Shown piece by piece: positions 27,983 to 36,348 of a stretch of DNA of 64,000 nucleotides. A program made the position numbers and the translations under genes. The stretch is from Bradyrhizobium sp. Ghvi (GTDB taxonomy: Bacteria > Pseudomonadota > Alphaproteobacteria > Rhizobiales > Xanthobacteraceae): contig NZ_FOVU01000015.1 in NCBI RefSeq assembly GCF_900115265.1, forward strand, positions 43,291 to 107,290. The letters run 5' to 3'. The notes below the pieces were generated by a model, which did no database searches, had not been told where the DNA came from, and saw nothing but the letters and a program-made list of their open reading frames with translations. Position 1 is the first letter of the stretch. Each line of letters opens with the position of its first letter.

Positions 27983-28537
27983 ATGCTCGGAGTTGGAAGT
28001 CAGTTGCCGCCGTTCGAAATCACAGGCGTGAAGCCAGGTTTTCAAGTGCAGGAAGAAGGAGGACAGAGCGCATTCGAGACGCTGACCGACGCGAGCTTTC
28101 CAGGAAAATGGAAGATCATCTTCTTCTATCCCAAGGATTTTACCTTCGTGTGCCCGACAGAGATCGCTGAGTTTGCCCGGCTTTCCAAGGAATTCGCCGA
28201 CCGCGATGCGGTTGTGCTGGGTGGTTCGACCGACAACGAGTTCTGCAAGCTCGCTTGGCGGCGTTCCCATGTTGACCTGCATAAACTGCCAATCTGGCAG
28301 TTTGCCGACACAAAGGGAACGCTTGTCGATGGTCTTGGCGTACGTTCACCCGAAGGGGTTGCCTATCGTTACACCTTTATTGTCGACCCCCAAAATACGA
28401 TCCAGCACGTTTATGCGACGAATCTAAGTGTCGGGCGCAGTCCTAAGGACACGCTCCGGGTTCTGGACGCGCTGCAAACCGACGAGCTCTGTCCCTGCAA
28501 CCGCGAAATCGGCGGCGAAACCTTGAAGGTTGCTTGA
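27983..28537 (+). CDS. ahpC: AhpC-type peroxiredoxin
   Basis: A 184-residue 2-Cys peroxiredoxin that reduces hydrogen peroxide and organic peroxides. The peroxidatic site is FYPKDFTFVCPTEIAEF (C57) and the resolving Cys lies in DELCPCN near the C-terminus. ATG at 27983 follows TGAGGA; longer frames back to 27779 include the promoter and are rejected. ahpD follows six bases after the stop and would supply the reductant-linked step. A sigma-54 element upstream suggests expression together with nitrogen fixation, where it would protect nitrogenase-forming cells from peroxide. Confidence 0.92.
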   Translation: MLGVGSQLPPFEITGVKPGFQVQEEGGQSAFETLTDASFPGKWKIIFFYPKDFTFVCPTEIAEFARLSKEFADRDAVVLGGSTDNEFCKLAWRRSHVDLHKLPIWQFADTKGTLVDGLGVRSPEGVAYRYTFIVDPQNTIQHVYATNLSVGRSPKDTLRVLDALQTDELCPCNREIGGETLKVA

Positions 28538-28543
28538 GGCAGC

Positions 28544-29092
28544 ATGTCTTCGATCGAACAACTAAGCGACAGGATTCCCGATTTCGCGAAGGATGTCAGG
28601 CTTAACCTGACCTCCTTGGTGGCCGATGAGACGCTCTCGCCACAGCGAAAATACGGGCTGCTGCTGGCGAGCGCGATTGCCACCCGCAATGCAGCCTTGA
28701 TTGCCGCGATGGAATCGGCTGCGTCCGCTGTCATGACATCGGTAGCGATTGCCGCAGCGAAAGCCGCAGCCTCCCTGATGGCAATGAACAACGTCTACTA
28801 CCGCTTTGTTCACCTCGTTTCCAACCCGGAATACAAGACGATGCCGCCACGGCTGCGAATGAACGTGATCGGCAATCCCGGCGTGGACAAGTCAGATTTC
28901 GAGCTGTGGTCGCTTGCCGTCTCCGCCATAAACGGCTGCGGTGCGTGCATCGATGCCCATGAGAAAACACTGAGAGCCGCGGGGGTCAATTCCGAAACGA
29001 TCCAGACTGCCGTGCGCTTTGCCGCGATCATGCAGTCAGTGGCGATGGCAATCGAGGCTGCTGGACCCAACCCCTCTCAGGCGAGGGGCTGA
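28544..29092 (+). CDS. ahpD: AhpD-type alkylhydroperoxidase
   Basis: A 182-residue carboxymuconolactone-decarboxylase/AhpD-fold protein with the active-site pair in INGCGACIDAHE (C132, C135) and the downstream His. AhpD transfers electrons to AhpC, or reduces peroxides itself. It lies six bases behind ahpC and shares its sigma-54 promoter. A 9-bp hairpin 30 bases after the stop probably ends the transcript. Length and motif agree with the family. Confidence 0.9.
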   Translation: MSSIEQLSDRIPDFAKDVRLNLTSLVADETLSPQRKYGLLLASAIATRNAALIAAMESAASAVMTSVAIAAAKAAASLMAMNNVYYRFVHLVSNPEYKTMPPRLRMNVIGNPGVDKSDFELWSLAVSAINGCGACIDAHEKTLRAAGVNSETIQTAVRFAAIMQSVAMAIEAAGPNPSQARG

Positions 29093-29121
29093 TCCTTTCC
29101 TCTGCCATCCGATCGACCGGC

Positions 29122-29150
29122 GTTGTGGCGCCGTTCAGTGACGCCACAAC
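29122..29150. terminator. hairpin between ahpD and fixX
   Basis: GTTGTGGCG and CGCCACAAC form a perfect 9-bp stem with an 11-base loop between the convergent genes ahpD and fixX. There is no clear T-run, so it may serve both strands imperfectly. Confidence 0.5.
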
Positions 29151-29328
29151 CAGTCCTTCGCGACTCCCGAACCAGCGGGACATTTGCAATGTCCTGTCTT
29201 GCGCGGCGTCCGCACGAAAGAGTGTCTTGCTCGAATTCCAGGCGCCGTGCAAGTGACGCGGAATGCGCCACAGATGCGGTGAGACCCCATCCCGTAACGC
29301 CGGTCGCACCACGGTCTTCGTTCCAACA

Positions 29329-29625
29329 TCATCCAAACTTGAACAGGACTCCATATCCGCCGCGCGGATGGCTCCATTGAATGTCGCCCGTAGGCTCGGC
29401 GATCACGCGGCAGGTACCGCACTCAATGCAGCCGTCAACTGTTATCTCGACCTGGCCCTCGTCGTTAAGTTCGTAGCATCGCGCGGGGCAGGCTTTCAAG
29501 AGTGCAAGTAGCTGCGGCGATGGGGTGGTGTGCGCACGCACCTTGACGTGAGGGTGACCGACGTCGACAAGATAGCGGTTGTAATACAGCTTGTCTTCGA
29601 CGCGCACTCGGGGTTCGGCATTCAT
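29329..29625 (-). CDS. fixX: ferredoxin-like protein FixX
   Basis: FixX is the ferredoxin-like subunit of the FixABCX electron-bifurcating complex that feeds low-potential electrons to nitrogenase. The 98-residue product carries a Cys cluster CPARCYEL and GCIECGTCRVI, and the C-terminal PRGGYGVLFKFG typical of FixX. ATG at 29625 is chosen because GGAAGG lies seven bases upstream; an ATG five codons earlier overlaps this site. It is the last gene of fixBCX. Confidence 0.95.
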   Translation of the reverse strand: MNAEPRVRVEDKLYYNRYLVDVGHPHVKVRAHTTPSPQLLALLKACPARCYELNDEGQVEITVDGCIECGTCRVIAEPTGDIQWSHPRGGYGVLFKFG

Positions 29626-29663
29626 GCATTGACCTTCCATTGTTGAGGTTCATCATGTCGCGG

Positions 29664-30977
29664 TCAGCGCCACGCCCGGGCAAAACGACAAGCATCGCCA
29701 AACAGACCTGTCCATGACCGCGCCTTGACAAACGATTTCAGGGTCGCCTTCTCCTTCTCAGCCTTGGGCGTACCATCGACGCGCACAAAGTTTTGCATCG
29801 CCTTGGAGATGAGCTGTGGATAGGTGAGAAAGAAGTTTTGTGAGTAGGTATGCATCAGGGGCGGCAAATCCTTGTACTTCTTTAGATCTTTGATGACGAA
29901 GGAATCGTCCAGCATCTTCTTGTAGATCGACAGGTTTGTTGCACTCATCGGCTCGCCGCGCGATTTTACCAGACCTATCGCTTCGGCGGCGATGCGGCCG
30001 GAAGTCATCGCAAGATTGGAGCCCTCACGATGAATGGCATTGTTGAGTTGGGCCGCATCGCCCACCACGACCCAGCCTTCCCCATAAAGCTGCGGGATCG
30101 ACTTGTACCCGCCTTCAGGAATGAGATGGGCTGAATACTCCTTGACTTCGGACCCTGCTATGAGGGGCGCCACCGAGGGATGGCTCTTGAATTGATCGAG
30201 CAGGCCGTAGGGCGTCTGGCCCGTGCGCTGGAAGTCGGCGACGAGACAACCGATGCCGAGCGAAATGCACTCTTTGTTGGCATAGATGAAACCCATACCG
30301 GTCATGCCGCGGGAAATAGTACCGGCCGCCTCGATCACGACGCCTTCATCGCCCTTGAGATTGAAGCGCGCCTCGATAGTCTCGCGAGGCAAGAAGTGCA
30401 TCTCCTTCACCGCGAGCGCAACGTTATCGGGTGTCGGCCGCGCGCGCAGGCCCGCGCGCGTCCCGAGCAGCCCATTGACCCCCTCGGCCAGCACGACGAC
30501 ATCGGCATGTATTTCGCCGTCGCGGCGATCTGTACGAACACCGACGATCCTTTCGCGCTCGTCCCGGACGAGCTCAGTGACGGTCGTCTCGCACAGCACG
30601 GTCGCGCCAGCCTCCCGCACCTTGGAAGAGAACCATTTGTCAAACTGGGCGCGTATAATCGTGTACCGGTTCGGCCGTTCCTCGTTGAAGTCGTCTGAAC
30701 GGTAATGCATTCCGACATGGGAGCGATCGTCCATCATCCAGAACCGCTGCTCAATCAGATGACGCTCGAGCGGCGCCTCCTCTCGAAACTCCGGCACCAG
30801 CTTTTCCATCATATCGGCATAGAGGATGGCGCCCTGCACATTCTTCGATCCTGGATATTCGCCCCGCTCGAGCTGCAGCACTTTCATGCCGCCTTTGGCC
30901 ATGGTCAATGCCGCCGCGTTGCCGGCCATACCCGCTCCGACCACGATCGCATCGAATCTCTCGTCAATCATCATCAT
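29664..30977 (-). CDS. fixC: FixC flavoprotein (ETF-quinone oxidoreductase family)
   Basis: FixC is the FAD-containing, quinone-linked subunit of the FixABCX complex at the membrane. The 437-residue product starts with a dinucleotide-binding motif, DAIVVGAGMAGNAAALTMAK, and has the second FAD motif GWVVVGDAAQLNNAIHREGS. Length is normal. Three ATGs in a row begin the frame; AGAGGAG just before them favours the second or third. It lies 5 bases after fixB and 38 before fixX. Confidence 0.96.
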   Translation of the reverse strand: MMMIDERFDAIVVGAGMAGNAAALTMAKGGMKVLQLERGEYPGSKNVQGAILYADMMEKLVPEFREEAPLERHLIEQRFWMMDDRSHVGMHYRSDDFNEERPNRYTIIRAQFDKWFSSKVREAGATVLCETTVTELVRDERERIVGVRTDRRDGEIHADVVVLAEGVNGLLGTRAGLRARPTPDNVALAVKEMHFLPRETIEARFNLKGDEGVVIEAAGTISRGMTGMGFIYANKECISLGIGCLVADFQRTGQTPYGLLDQFKSHPSVAPLIAGSEVKEYSAHLIPEGGYKSIPQLYGEGWVVVGDAAQLNNAIHREGSNLAMTSGRIAAEAIGLVKSRGEPMSATNLSIYKKMLDDSFVIKDLKKYKDLPPLMHTYSQNFFLTYPQLISKAMQNFVRVDGTPKAEKEKATLKSFVKARSWTGLFGDACRFARAWR

Positions 30978-30982
30978 CTCCT

Positions 30983-32092
30983 CTAGACCGCGATCCGGGC
31001 GCGCGAACTCGGCAAAAGCCGGGCGCGAAATGCGGCCGTCAGCGCCGGTAGCAATTGGATGGCGTCACTGACGATCGCGAGATGGGCGAAGTCGAAGATC
31101 GGAGCGTTCTTGTCAGTGTTGACGGCGACGATCAGATCCGCACCCTCCACGCCAACCCGGTGCTGGATCGCGCCGGAAATGCCCGCGGCAATATAGAGCT
31201 TGGGCCGGATGGTTTTGCCCGTCTGGCCGATTTGCCGGTCAGACGTAACCCATCCTTTTTGTACCAGAGGGCGCGAGCAGCCATATTCAGCGCCAAGCAG
31301 AGTTGCGAGCTCGCGCACCAACCGAAAGTTCTCAGGCGATCCAAGTCCCAGGCCACCGGCGACCACGACATCGGCATAGGCCAGATTGGAGGTTTCTGCA
31401 TCACGGTCGGGTAGGAACGATAATACTTTTGTAACAATGTCATCTTCAAGAAGGCCGAGCGGATGGACGATGATACGAGCGGCATCGCGTACGACGCGCT
31501 CAGGCATCGGCATGACCCGCGGGCGGACGGTTGCCATTTGCGGACGATAATTCAAGGTATAGATCGTGCAGAGCAGCGAGCCGCCAAAGGTCGGACGCGT
31601 CGCCGCAAGCGAACCATCGGCGTCGACGTCCAGCGCGGTGCAGTCGGCAGTGAGCCCCGTCGACAGGGTCGTCGCCACGGAACCTGCGAGATCGCGACCG
31701 AGCGTCGTCGCCCCCAACAGTAGGATCTCGGGCTTGTAGGTGTTGACGAGTTCGGTTAGCGCTTTGGTGTAGGATTCGTTGCGGTAATCCGACAAAACAT
31801 TGTCGCTCACGAGATAGGCCAGATCGGCGCCATAACAAAATGCGTCAAGCGCGGCGTTACGTGTGTGCTGCCCCTCCGGGCCGATAACGACGGCGGCAAG
31901 ATTCACCTTTAGCCTATCGGCAAGCCTGCGCCCGGCACCCATGAGCTCCCAGGAAACCGGATGAACCTGGCTGCGCTCCAGCTCGACGAAGACCCAGACG
32001 TGCTTGTACGCCTTGAAGTGCTCCGGCAGTTCTTTTTTGGCTGCTGCGCGGCCGGACGCCGCCGGCATAGCCGTTCTAGTGACATTGCTCAT
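30983..32092 (-). CDS. fixB: FixB electron-transfer flavoprotein alpha subunit
   Basis: FixB is the ETF-alpha-like partner of FixA. The 369-residue product has an N-terminal extension of about 25 residues and the C-terminal FAD-binding block of ETF-alpha (GQTGKTIRPKLYIAAGISGA then IQHRVGVEGADLIVAVNTD). The ATG follows AGGGGAA. FixA, its dimer partner, is not in the window, as in Bradyrhizobium where fixA is separate from fixBCX. No exact -24/-12 element was found in the 300 bases before it. Confidence 0.96.
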   Translation of the reverse strand: MSNVTRTAMPAASGRAAAKKELPEHFKAYKHVWVFVELERSQVHPVSWELMGAGRRLADRLKVNLAAVVIGPEGQHTRNAALDAFCYGADLAYLVSDNVLSDYRNESYTKALTELVNTYKPEILLLGATTLGRDLAGSVATTLSTGLTADCTALDVDADGSLAATRPTFGGSLLCTIYTLNYRPQMATVRPRVMPMPERVVRDAARIIVHPLGLLEDDIVTKVLSFLPDRDAETSNLAYADVVVAGGLGLGSPENFRLVRELATLLGAEYGCSRPLVQKGWVTSDRQIGQTGKTIRPKLYIAAGISGAIQHRVGVEGADLIVAVNTDKNAPIFDFAHLAIVSDAIQLLPALTAAFRARLLPSSRARIAV

Positions 32093-32277
32093 ACTCTAGA
32101 TTCCCCTGAAAGATAGGCGCGCCCGCGCACAGGTTGCTTTTTGGCTTCGTCAGCTGAAGATCACTTTTGGTCGGCAAGGAGCCGGCTGCTCGGCCCCGAA
32201 TGCTTGGTAGGAGGCCTCACAACAAGACGCGTCATCGCGATAGACGTACTGGTCCGGCCGGATTTGGCGAGGTCTTC

Positions 32278-32311
32278 CACTCTGAACACTTGCGCACTCT
32301 GAACACTTGCG
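32278..32311 (+). repeat. 17-bp tandem duplication upstream of fixB
   Basis: CACTCTGAACACTTGCG occurs twice head to tail, about 190 bases before the fixB start. Confidence 0.9.
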
Positions 32312-32661
32312 CGCCGCGTTCGACGAACGGCACCTCGGCGGCCAGGGTGCCGCGGTGATTCTGACCGTTCGTTTCCATGCCTGATTCGGCAAGTCCGTTC
32401 GCTGCGCAATACCTGCGCCTCACTTTTGGCCCAGCGGCTCCACATTGACTGTGACGACGAGGGCGATTCAGGCAACGCACCTGTCACGCAATTCATGCCG
32501 AGCCTCCGGCGCGGATAGCCCGTATAGGCCGACGTTGGCCCTCTTCCTGACGCACGTTGCTATCCGCCATGAGATAGAAACAAATCTGAGCGGAACCGGG
32601 AGCCGATTTGATGCGGACTTCGCTGTGCATACCCTCTCCAGGTGTAGCGCGAACGGGCGAC

Positions 32662-32793
32662 TTATCCATTGACCACCATCTCACGGTCCATACGGAGCCT
32701 CGATCGCATCAAAGACCGTTTCGAACGGACCCGGCGAGATCGTAGGCCACGAATGATGACGCAGGGCTCGGCAGGCACGAAAAGCAGCATCAT
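32662..32793 (-). CDS. possible 43-aa ORF between nifW and fixB
   Basis: A 43-codon frame starts with a double ATG after AAGGAAG and encodes a hydrophobic start followed by a very Arg-rich tail. It lies about 80 bases behind a sigma-54-like element on the same strand. No family is known; it may be a chance frame. Confidence 0.2.
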   Translation of the reverse strand: MMLLFVPAEPCVIIRGLRSRRVRSKRSLMRSRLRMDREMVVNG

Positions 32794-32873
32794 GGGTCTT
32801 CCTTCAACCTCATCTCGGACGACTACGATCTGTCGGCATCGATGATCGGATCGGCAGGACAACAGCAAGTGTC

Positions 32874-32889
32874 GTACCAGTTGCAAAAA
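32874..32889 (-). promoter_or_regulatory. sigma-54-like element upstream of fixB
   Basis: On the minus strand TGGTACGACACTTGCT has GG and GC at the right spacing and one departure from TGGCAC-N5-TTGC. It lies about 780 bases before fixB, with only the 43-codon ORF between; no TGT-N10-ACA site was seen beside it. Confidence 0.4.
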
Positions 32890-33099
32890 CCATTGAAAGT
32901 CAGTCGAAAGTGATGGTTTGGCAGACACTTGAAATACGCTGATACCGTAGACACGACCAGTTCAGACATGGGTCGGGAATACGACAGCCGCCGCTCGGCG
33001 GGATGGCTGCAGAGAGTTGACCCGGACAAGGACGAAGGCCGCACATCGGGTTGCCACGTCGCCCCGTCGGGCACACCTTGCTTGCAGTGGAACGCTAGC

Positions 33100-33441
33100 T
33101 CACTTCAGCTCACTCAACGGGACAAAGGCCGCCGCCTTCTTAGGGTCTGCGACGGCATCCTTCAAAACCTTGAACACTCGTTGGTCGATCGGTGACGATG
33201 CCACGAAATCGGCATAGGCCTGCTCCAGCATCGCCTTGCACCGAGCTCTGATTTCCGGCTCTGCGGCACCGACAAATTGCTCTTTTGCAAGATATTGTCC
33301 CATACGCTTTAAGATGTGAAGGCGCGCGACATTCACGATTTTAGCGTCGTAATCGACGCCAAGCAGCGAAAAAAAATCCTCTGCCGACGAGGCCTTGCTG
33401 AGCCGATCCAGGATACCGGCTGCCGGGGGTGAGTTGATCAT
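33100..33441 (-). CDS. nifW: nitrogenase-stabilising protein NifW
   Basis: NifW is a small protein linked to protection or maturation of the MoFe protein. The 113-residue product shows the family pattern: LDRLSKASSAEDFFSLLGV near the start, a central NVARLHILKRMGQYL helix and a C-terminal VFKVLKDAV segment. It lies between nifV and fixB on the same strand, as nifW does beside fixBCX in Bradyrhizobium. Confidence 0.93.
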   Translation of the reverse strand: MINSPPAAGILDRLSKASSAEDFFSLLGVDYDAKIVNVARLHILKRMGQYLAKEQFVGAAEPEIRARCKAMLEQAYADFVASSPIDQRVFKVLKDAVADPKKAAAFVPLSELK

Positions 33442-33922
33442 CGAAAATCCTCCTTCGGATTAGCTCTGGACGTTTAACGAGATGGGGCAGCTTCTGTTGA
33501 CTGCTGCCGTCCTGCCTCGCACTGCTGTCCGCATCGGCAAAGCCTGACTCCCGAAAGCGGTGCCCTCTCAACTTCGCTGCTCCAGATCGGCAGGTCCGCC
33601 GGTGACGGCGTCAGTTCCTTTGAAGATCCGGGATGAACGCCCAACCACGATCGAGGTTGACGCTCGTCAGGACGGTCGCGTGGCCGGAATTCAGCCGCGC
33701 GAAACGACGCCGATTGGCAATCGGTGGGACAGCTCGCCATTGGGTAGGAGATCACAGCATGTATGGTGGAACGGCAAGTAAGATCTGGAGGTGAGATCGC
33801 GCGAGGGGATCTGACATTGCGAAAGCTGGACGCAAGTTCGCGCCCACCAGCGCTATAGGACACCGTCCTTTCGGCGCGTCGGTTTGCGCATGGTCGACGC
33901 AAATGCTGTTGGACACGGCTTT
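33442..33922. other. intergenic stretch between nifV and nifW
   Basis: About 480 bases without a supported gene; overlapping frames on both strands have poor composition and no ribosome sites. Confidence 0.5.
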
Positions 33923-35128
33923 TCACGCGGGGTGGGTTGCCAGACATCCGCACACGTCGCGCCAGATCGCCGCTACGGTTTCGTGCTCGACCGGGCGCTT
34001 GTGCTCGGTGGCATATTTGCGGACTTGCGACAGAATCTGTCTGGCTTGATCGGCGCTGGCGACGAGCTGCAGTTCATCGAGTAACGCGGTGATCGCCCGA
34101 AGTCCGGAATGCTTGCCGATCACAAACCGGTGGCACCGGCCAAGCGAAACGGGATCAAGCGATTGATAGGTGCGTTGATCCTTCAAAAGGCCATCGACAT
34201 GAATGCCGGATTCATGCGTAAATACATGCTCTCCGACGATGGCCTTGTTCATAGGAATCGCACGTGCGGCCGCGGCTGCTACCACCGCGGCGACGTTCTC
34301 GAGCTCCGGGAGTATGATGCCGGTCTCGCGCCCGTAGAGCTGCTTGAGTGCGACCGCGATTTCCTCGAGCGGGGCATTTCCGGCCCGCTCGCCCAGCCCG
34401 ATGACGGTCACTGAGGCGTGGCTCACGCCAGCCTTGATAGCGGACAGGGTGTTGGCGGTTGCGAGTCCGAGATCATCGTGACCGTGAAATTCGAGTTCGA
34501 GATCGGTGGTCGCACGCAAATCCCTGACCAGCGCGTAGGTTGCGTCGGGATCGAGCACACTGAGCGTATCTGCAATACGAAAGCGACGCGCGCCCGCGGC
34601 TTTTGCCGTTTCCATCAGTCTGACGAGAAAATCGATGTCGGCGCGGGAGGAGTCCTCACCACCCACGGCGACGTCAAGTCCGCGCGCACAGGCATAGCCT
34701 ACCACTCGCTTGACCCGTTCCAGCGCCAGATCGGGATGACCACCTAGCTTGGCCGCGATCTGGACATCGGAGGTCGGGGTCGAGATATTGATCATGGACA
34801 CCTTTGCTTCGATCGCCGCGTCGACATCCGATTCCCGCATCCGGCACCAGCCTATGGTGGTCAGCGGAAGATCTGCTTCGACAATGGCCCGAATGGCGGC
34901 AATTTCCTCGTTGCCCATCGCCGGCGTTCCCGCCTCGATCTCCGTGACTCCGGCCCGCGCCAGCGCCTGCGCGATCGCCAGCTTTTCCTCTGTGGTGAAC
35001 GCAACGCCAGGTGCCTGCTCGCCGTCGCGTAATGTCGTGTCGTTGAGCACGGTGGGCTTGGCGCGCACCTGGTCGGACCAAGACGATTTGGCGGCGGTGC
35101 TGGCGGCAATCACGCTATAGCTCCTCAT
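33923..35128 (-). CDS. nifV: homocitrate synthase NifV
   Basis: NifV condenses acetyl-CoA with 2-oxoglutarate to homocitrate, the organic ligand of FeMo-co. The 401-residue product has the N-terminal LNDTTLRDGEQAPG motif (residues 28-41), the metal-binding HGHDDLG (215-221) and the long C-terminal helical domain of the IPMS/homocitrate synthase family. ATG at 35128 follows AGGTAGG. It lies in the nifH-nifQ-nifV-nifW-fixBCX series, which supports NifV over isopropylmalate synthase. Most rhizobia lack nifV and take homocitrate from the plant, so its presence hints at nitrogen fixation outside the host cell. The frame is intact. Confidence 0.93.
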   Translation of the reverse strand: MRSYSVIAASTAAKSSWSDQVRAKPTVLNDTTLRDGEQAPGVAFTTEEKLAIAQALARAGVTEIEAGTPAMGNEEIAAIRAIVEADLPLTTIGWCRMRESDVDAAIEAKVSMINISTPTSDVQIAAKLGGHPDLALERVKRVVGYACARGLDVAVGGEDSSRADIDFLVRLMETAKAAGARRFRIADTLSVLDPDATYALVRDLRATTDLELEFHGHDDLGLATANTLSAIKAGVSHASVTVIGLGERAGNAPLEEIAVALKQLYGRETGIILPELENVAAVVAAAAARAIPMNKAIVGEHVFTHESGIHVDGLLKDQRTYQSLDPVSLGRCHRFVIGKHSGLRAITALLDELQLVASADQARQILSQVRKYATEHKRPVEHETVAAIWRDVCGCLATHPA

Positions 35129-35410
35129 TGTTTGACCTACCTAAGCTTCAGCAACCAGCGTGCCAGCCCGTCGACCCAGGCAACCCACGGACGAAGCTAA
35201 CGCTTCGGTCCTCGCCCCCTCTTCAGCAAATGGATGCAAATGCGACAGGCTTCATGAAGCGGACGCCTTGCCTGCTGCCACGCCGAGTTCGAACGCTAAG
35301 GGAAATTGCCGCGCGCCTGGTTACCGAGAATTGTCGCGGAGCACTTGGACCCTGCCGCCACCTTGGACACATGGTCACTCGCTCGCATCGAAACGGCCTC
35401 AGCCGCGCCC

Positions 35411-36202
35411 TCAACCTCCCGCGCGGCTTACCAAACCCGGCAAGGCCTTCTCGGATGACGGGGCGATCGCGGACCCTTGTGGCAGTTCAGATGGCCAGCC
35501 GCCGGCAACGACCGGCCCAGCCGTCTGCAACAGAAAATCGCGCCGGCGCTCGGCCATGCGGCTCTCACCGCTTTCTTCGCCGAAGCAGAGGTTGAAGTCG
35601 ACACATTGCGTACACACGGGTGTTGTGCACATCACGAGGCCTTCATCCTCGCAAAGCATGCGGTAGAAGAAGCGCTTCCAGCGCATATTGTTGACATTGC
35701 GCGCGGCGAGGGGCGCGAAATGGCGGCTCAGCAGCCTGGAGAGTTCGGCGCGATTGCGCAAACCGAGAGCTTCCCACAAATGGTCCGGCTCAATGGCGCG
35801 TCGCGCAATCATCGCAGCCAGCCACCGGCCGATATCCCCTTCGGTCGAGCGTTGCTTGAGCAAGAGATCGCGCAGCATTGCGATCTCGTCGTCCTCTTCG
35901 CACTTGAAAGCCGAGAGCTGCTCCGCGACCTTGATCTCAAGCGGGGGAAAGTGCTGCTCCAGCAAGGCCGCCAGTTCAGGGCCGGACAGGCCGACCTTTT
36001 CGGGAAGTGAGCCACCATCCATTGTGGCAGCCGCCAAGATAGACGCCAGGACATGGCAATCGAAATTGCTGTCAATGACAATATCGGCATCTGCAGGAGG
36101 CACACCGGTGAGCCGGCGGTAGGTTGCAATTCCCCTGTGCATCTGGCTGTTGGCATCAACGGCACAAGCAGCCATCGACGGAAGGAAGTGCGCTTCGAAC
36201 AT
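35411..36202 (-). CDS. nifQ: molybdenum-donating protein NifQ
   Basis: NifQ carries a Mo-Fe-S cluster and delivers molybdenum for FeMo-co. The 263-residue product has the diagnostic C-x4-C-x2-C-x5-C motif at C192, C197, C200 and C206 (MCTTPVCTQCVDFNLC), after a helical domain. It lies 146 bases downstream of nifH on the same strand. A 282-base gap separates it from nifV. Confidence 0.94.
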   Translation of the reverse strand: MFEAHFLPSMAACAVDANSQMHRGIATYRRLTGVPPADADIVIDSNFDCHVLASILAAATMDGGSLPEKVGLSGPELAALLEQHFPPLEIKVAEQLSAFKCEEDDEIAMLRDLLLKQRSTEGDIGRWLAAMIARRAIEPDHLWEALGLRNRAELSRLLSRHFAPLAARNVNNMRWKRFFYRMLCEDEGLVMCTTPVCTQCVDFNLCFGEESGESRMAERRRDFLLQTAGPVVAGGWPSELPQGSAIAPSSEKALPGLVSRAGG

Positions 36203-36274
36203 AATTTTGCGAGTTCCACAATGCTAAGGCTTGCGCTGCCGCATCCTGGTTTTGATCAGGGGTCGAACGTCAGA

Positions 36275-36311
36275 ATGCCGGCCTCCGGGGATCGACGGGG
36301 GAGACCGGCAT
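36275..36311 (-). terminator. inverted repeat between nifH and nifQ
   Basis: ATGCCGG and CCGGCAT face each other across 23 bases that hold further complementary G/C runs. It may reduce read-through from nifH into nifQ. Confidence 0.35.
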
Positions 36312-36348
36312 CCGTCGCGCGCCTTCACAAGGCCGCGACTCGCGACCT

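Noticed and set aside
33474..33953. 159-codon minus-strand ORF between nifV and nifW
   Set aside because: It overlaps the end of nifV, and its Arg/Ser/Pro-rich sequence looks like non-coding GC-rich DNA.
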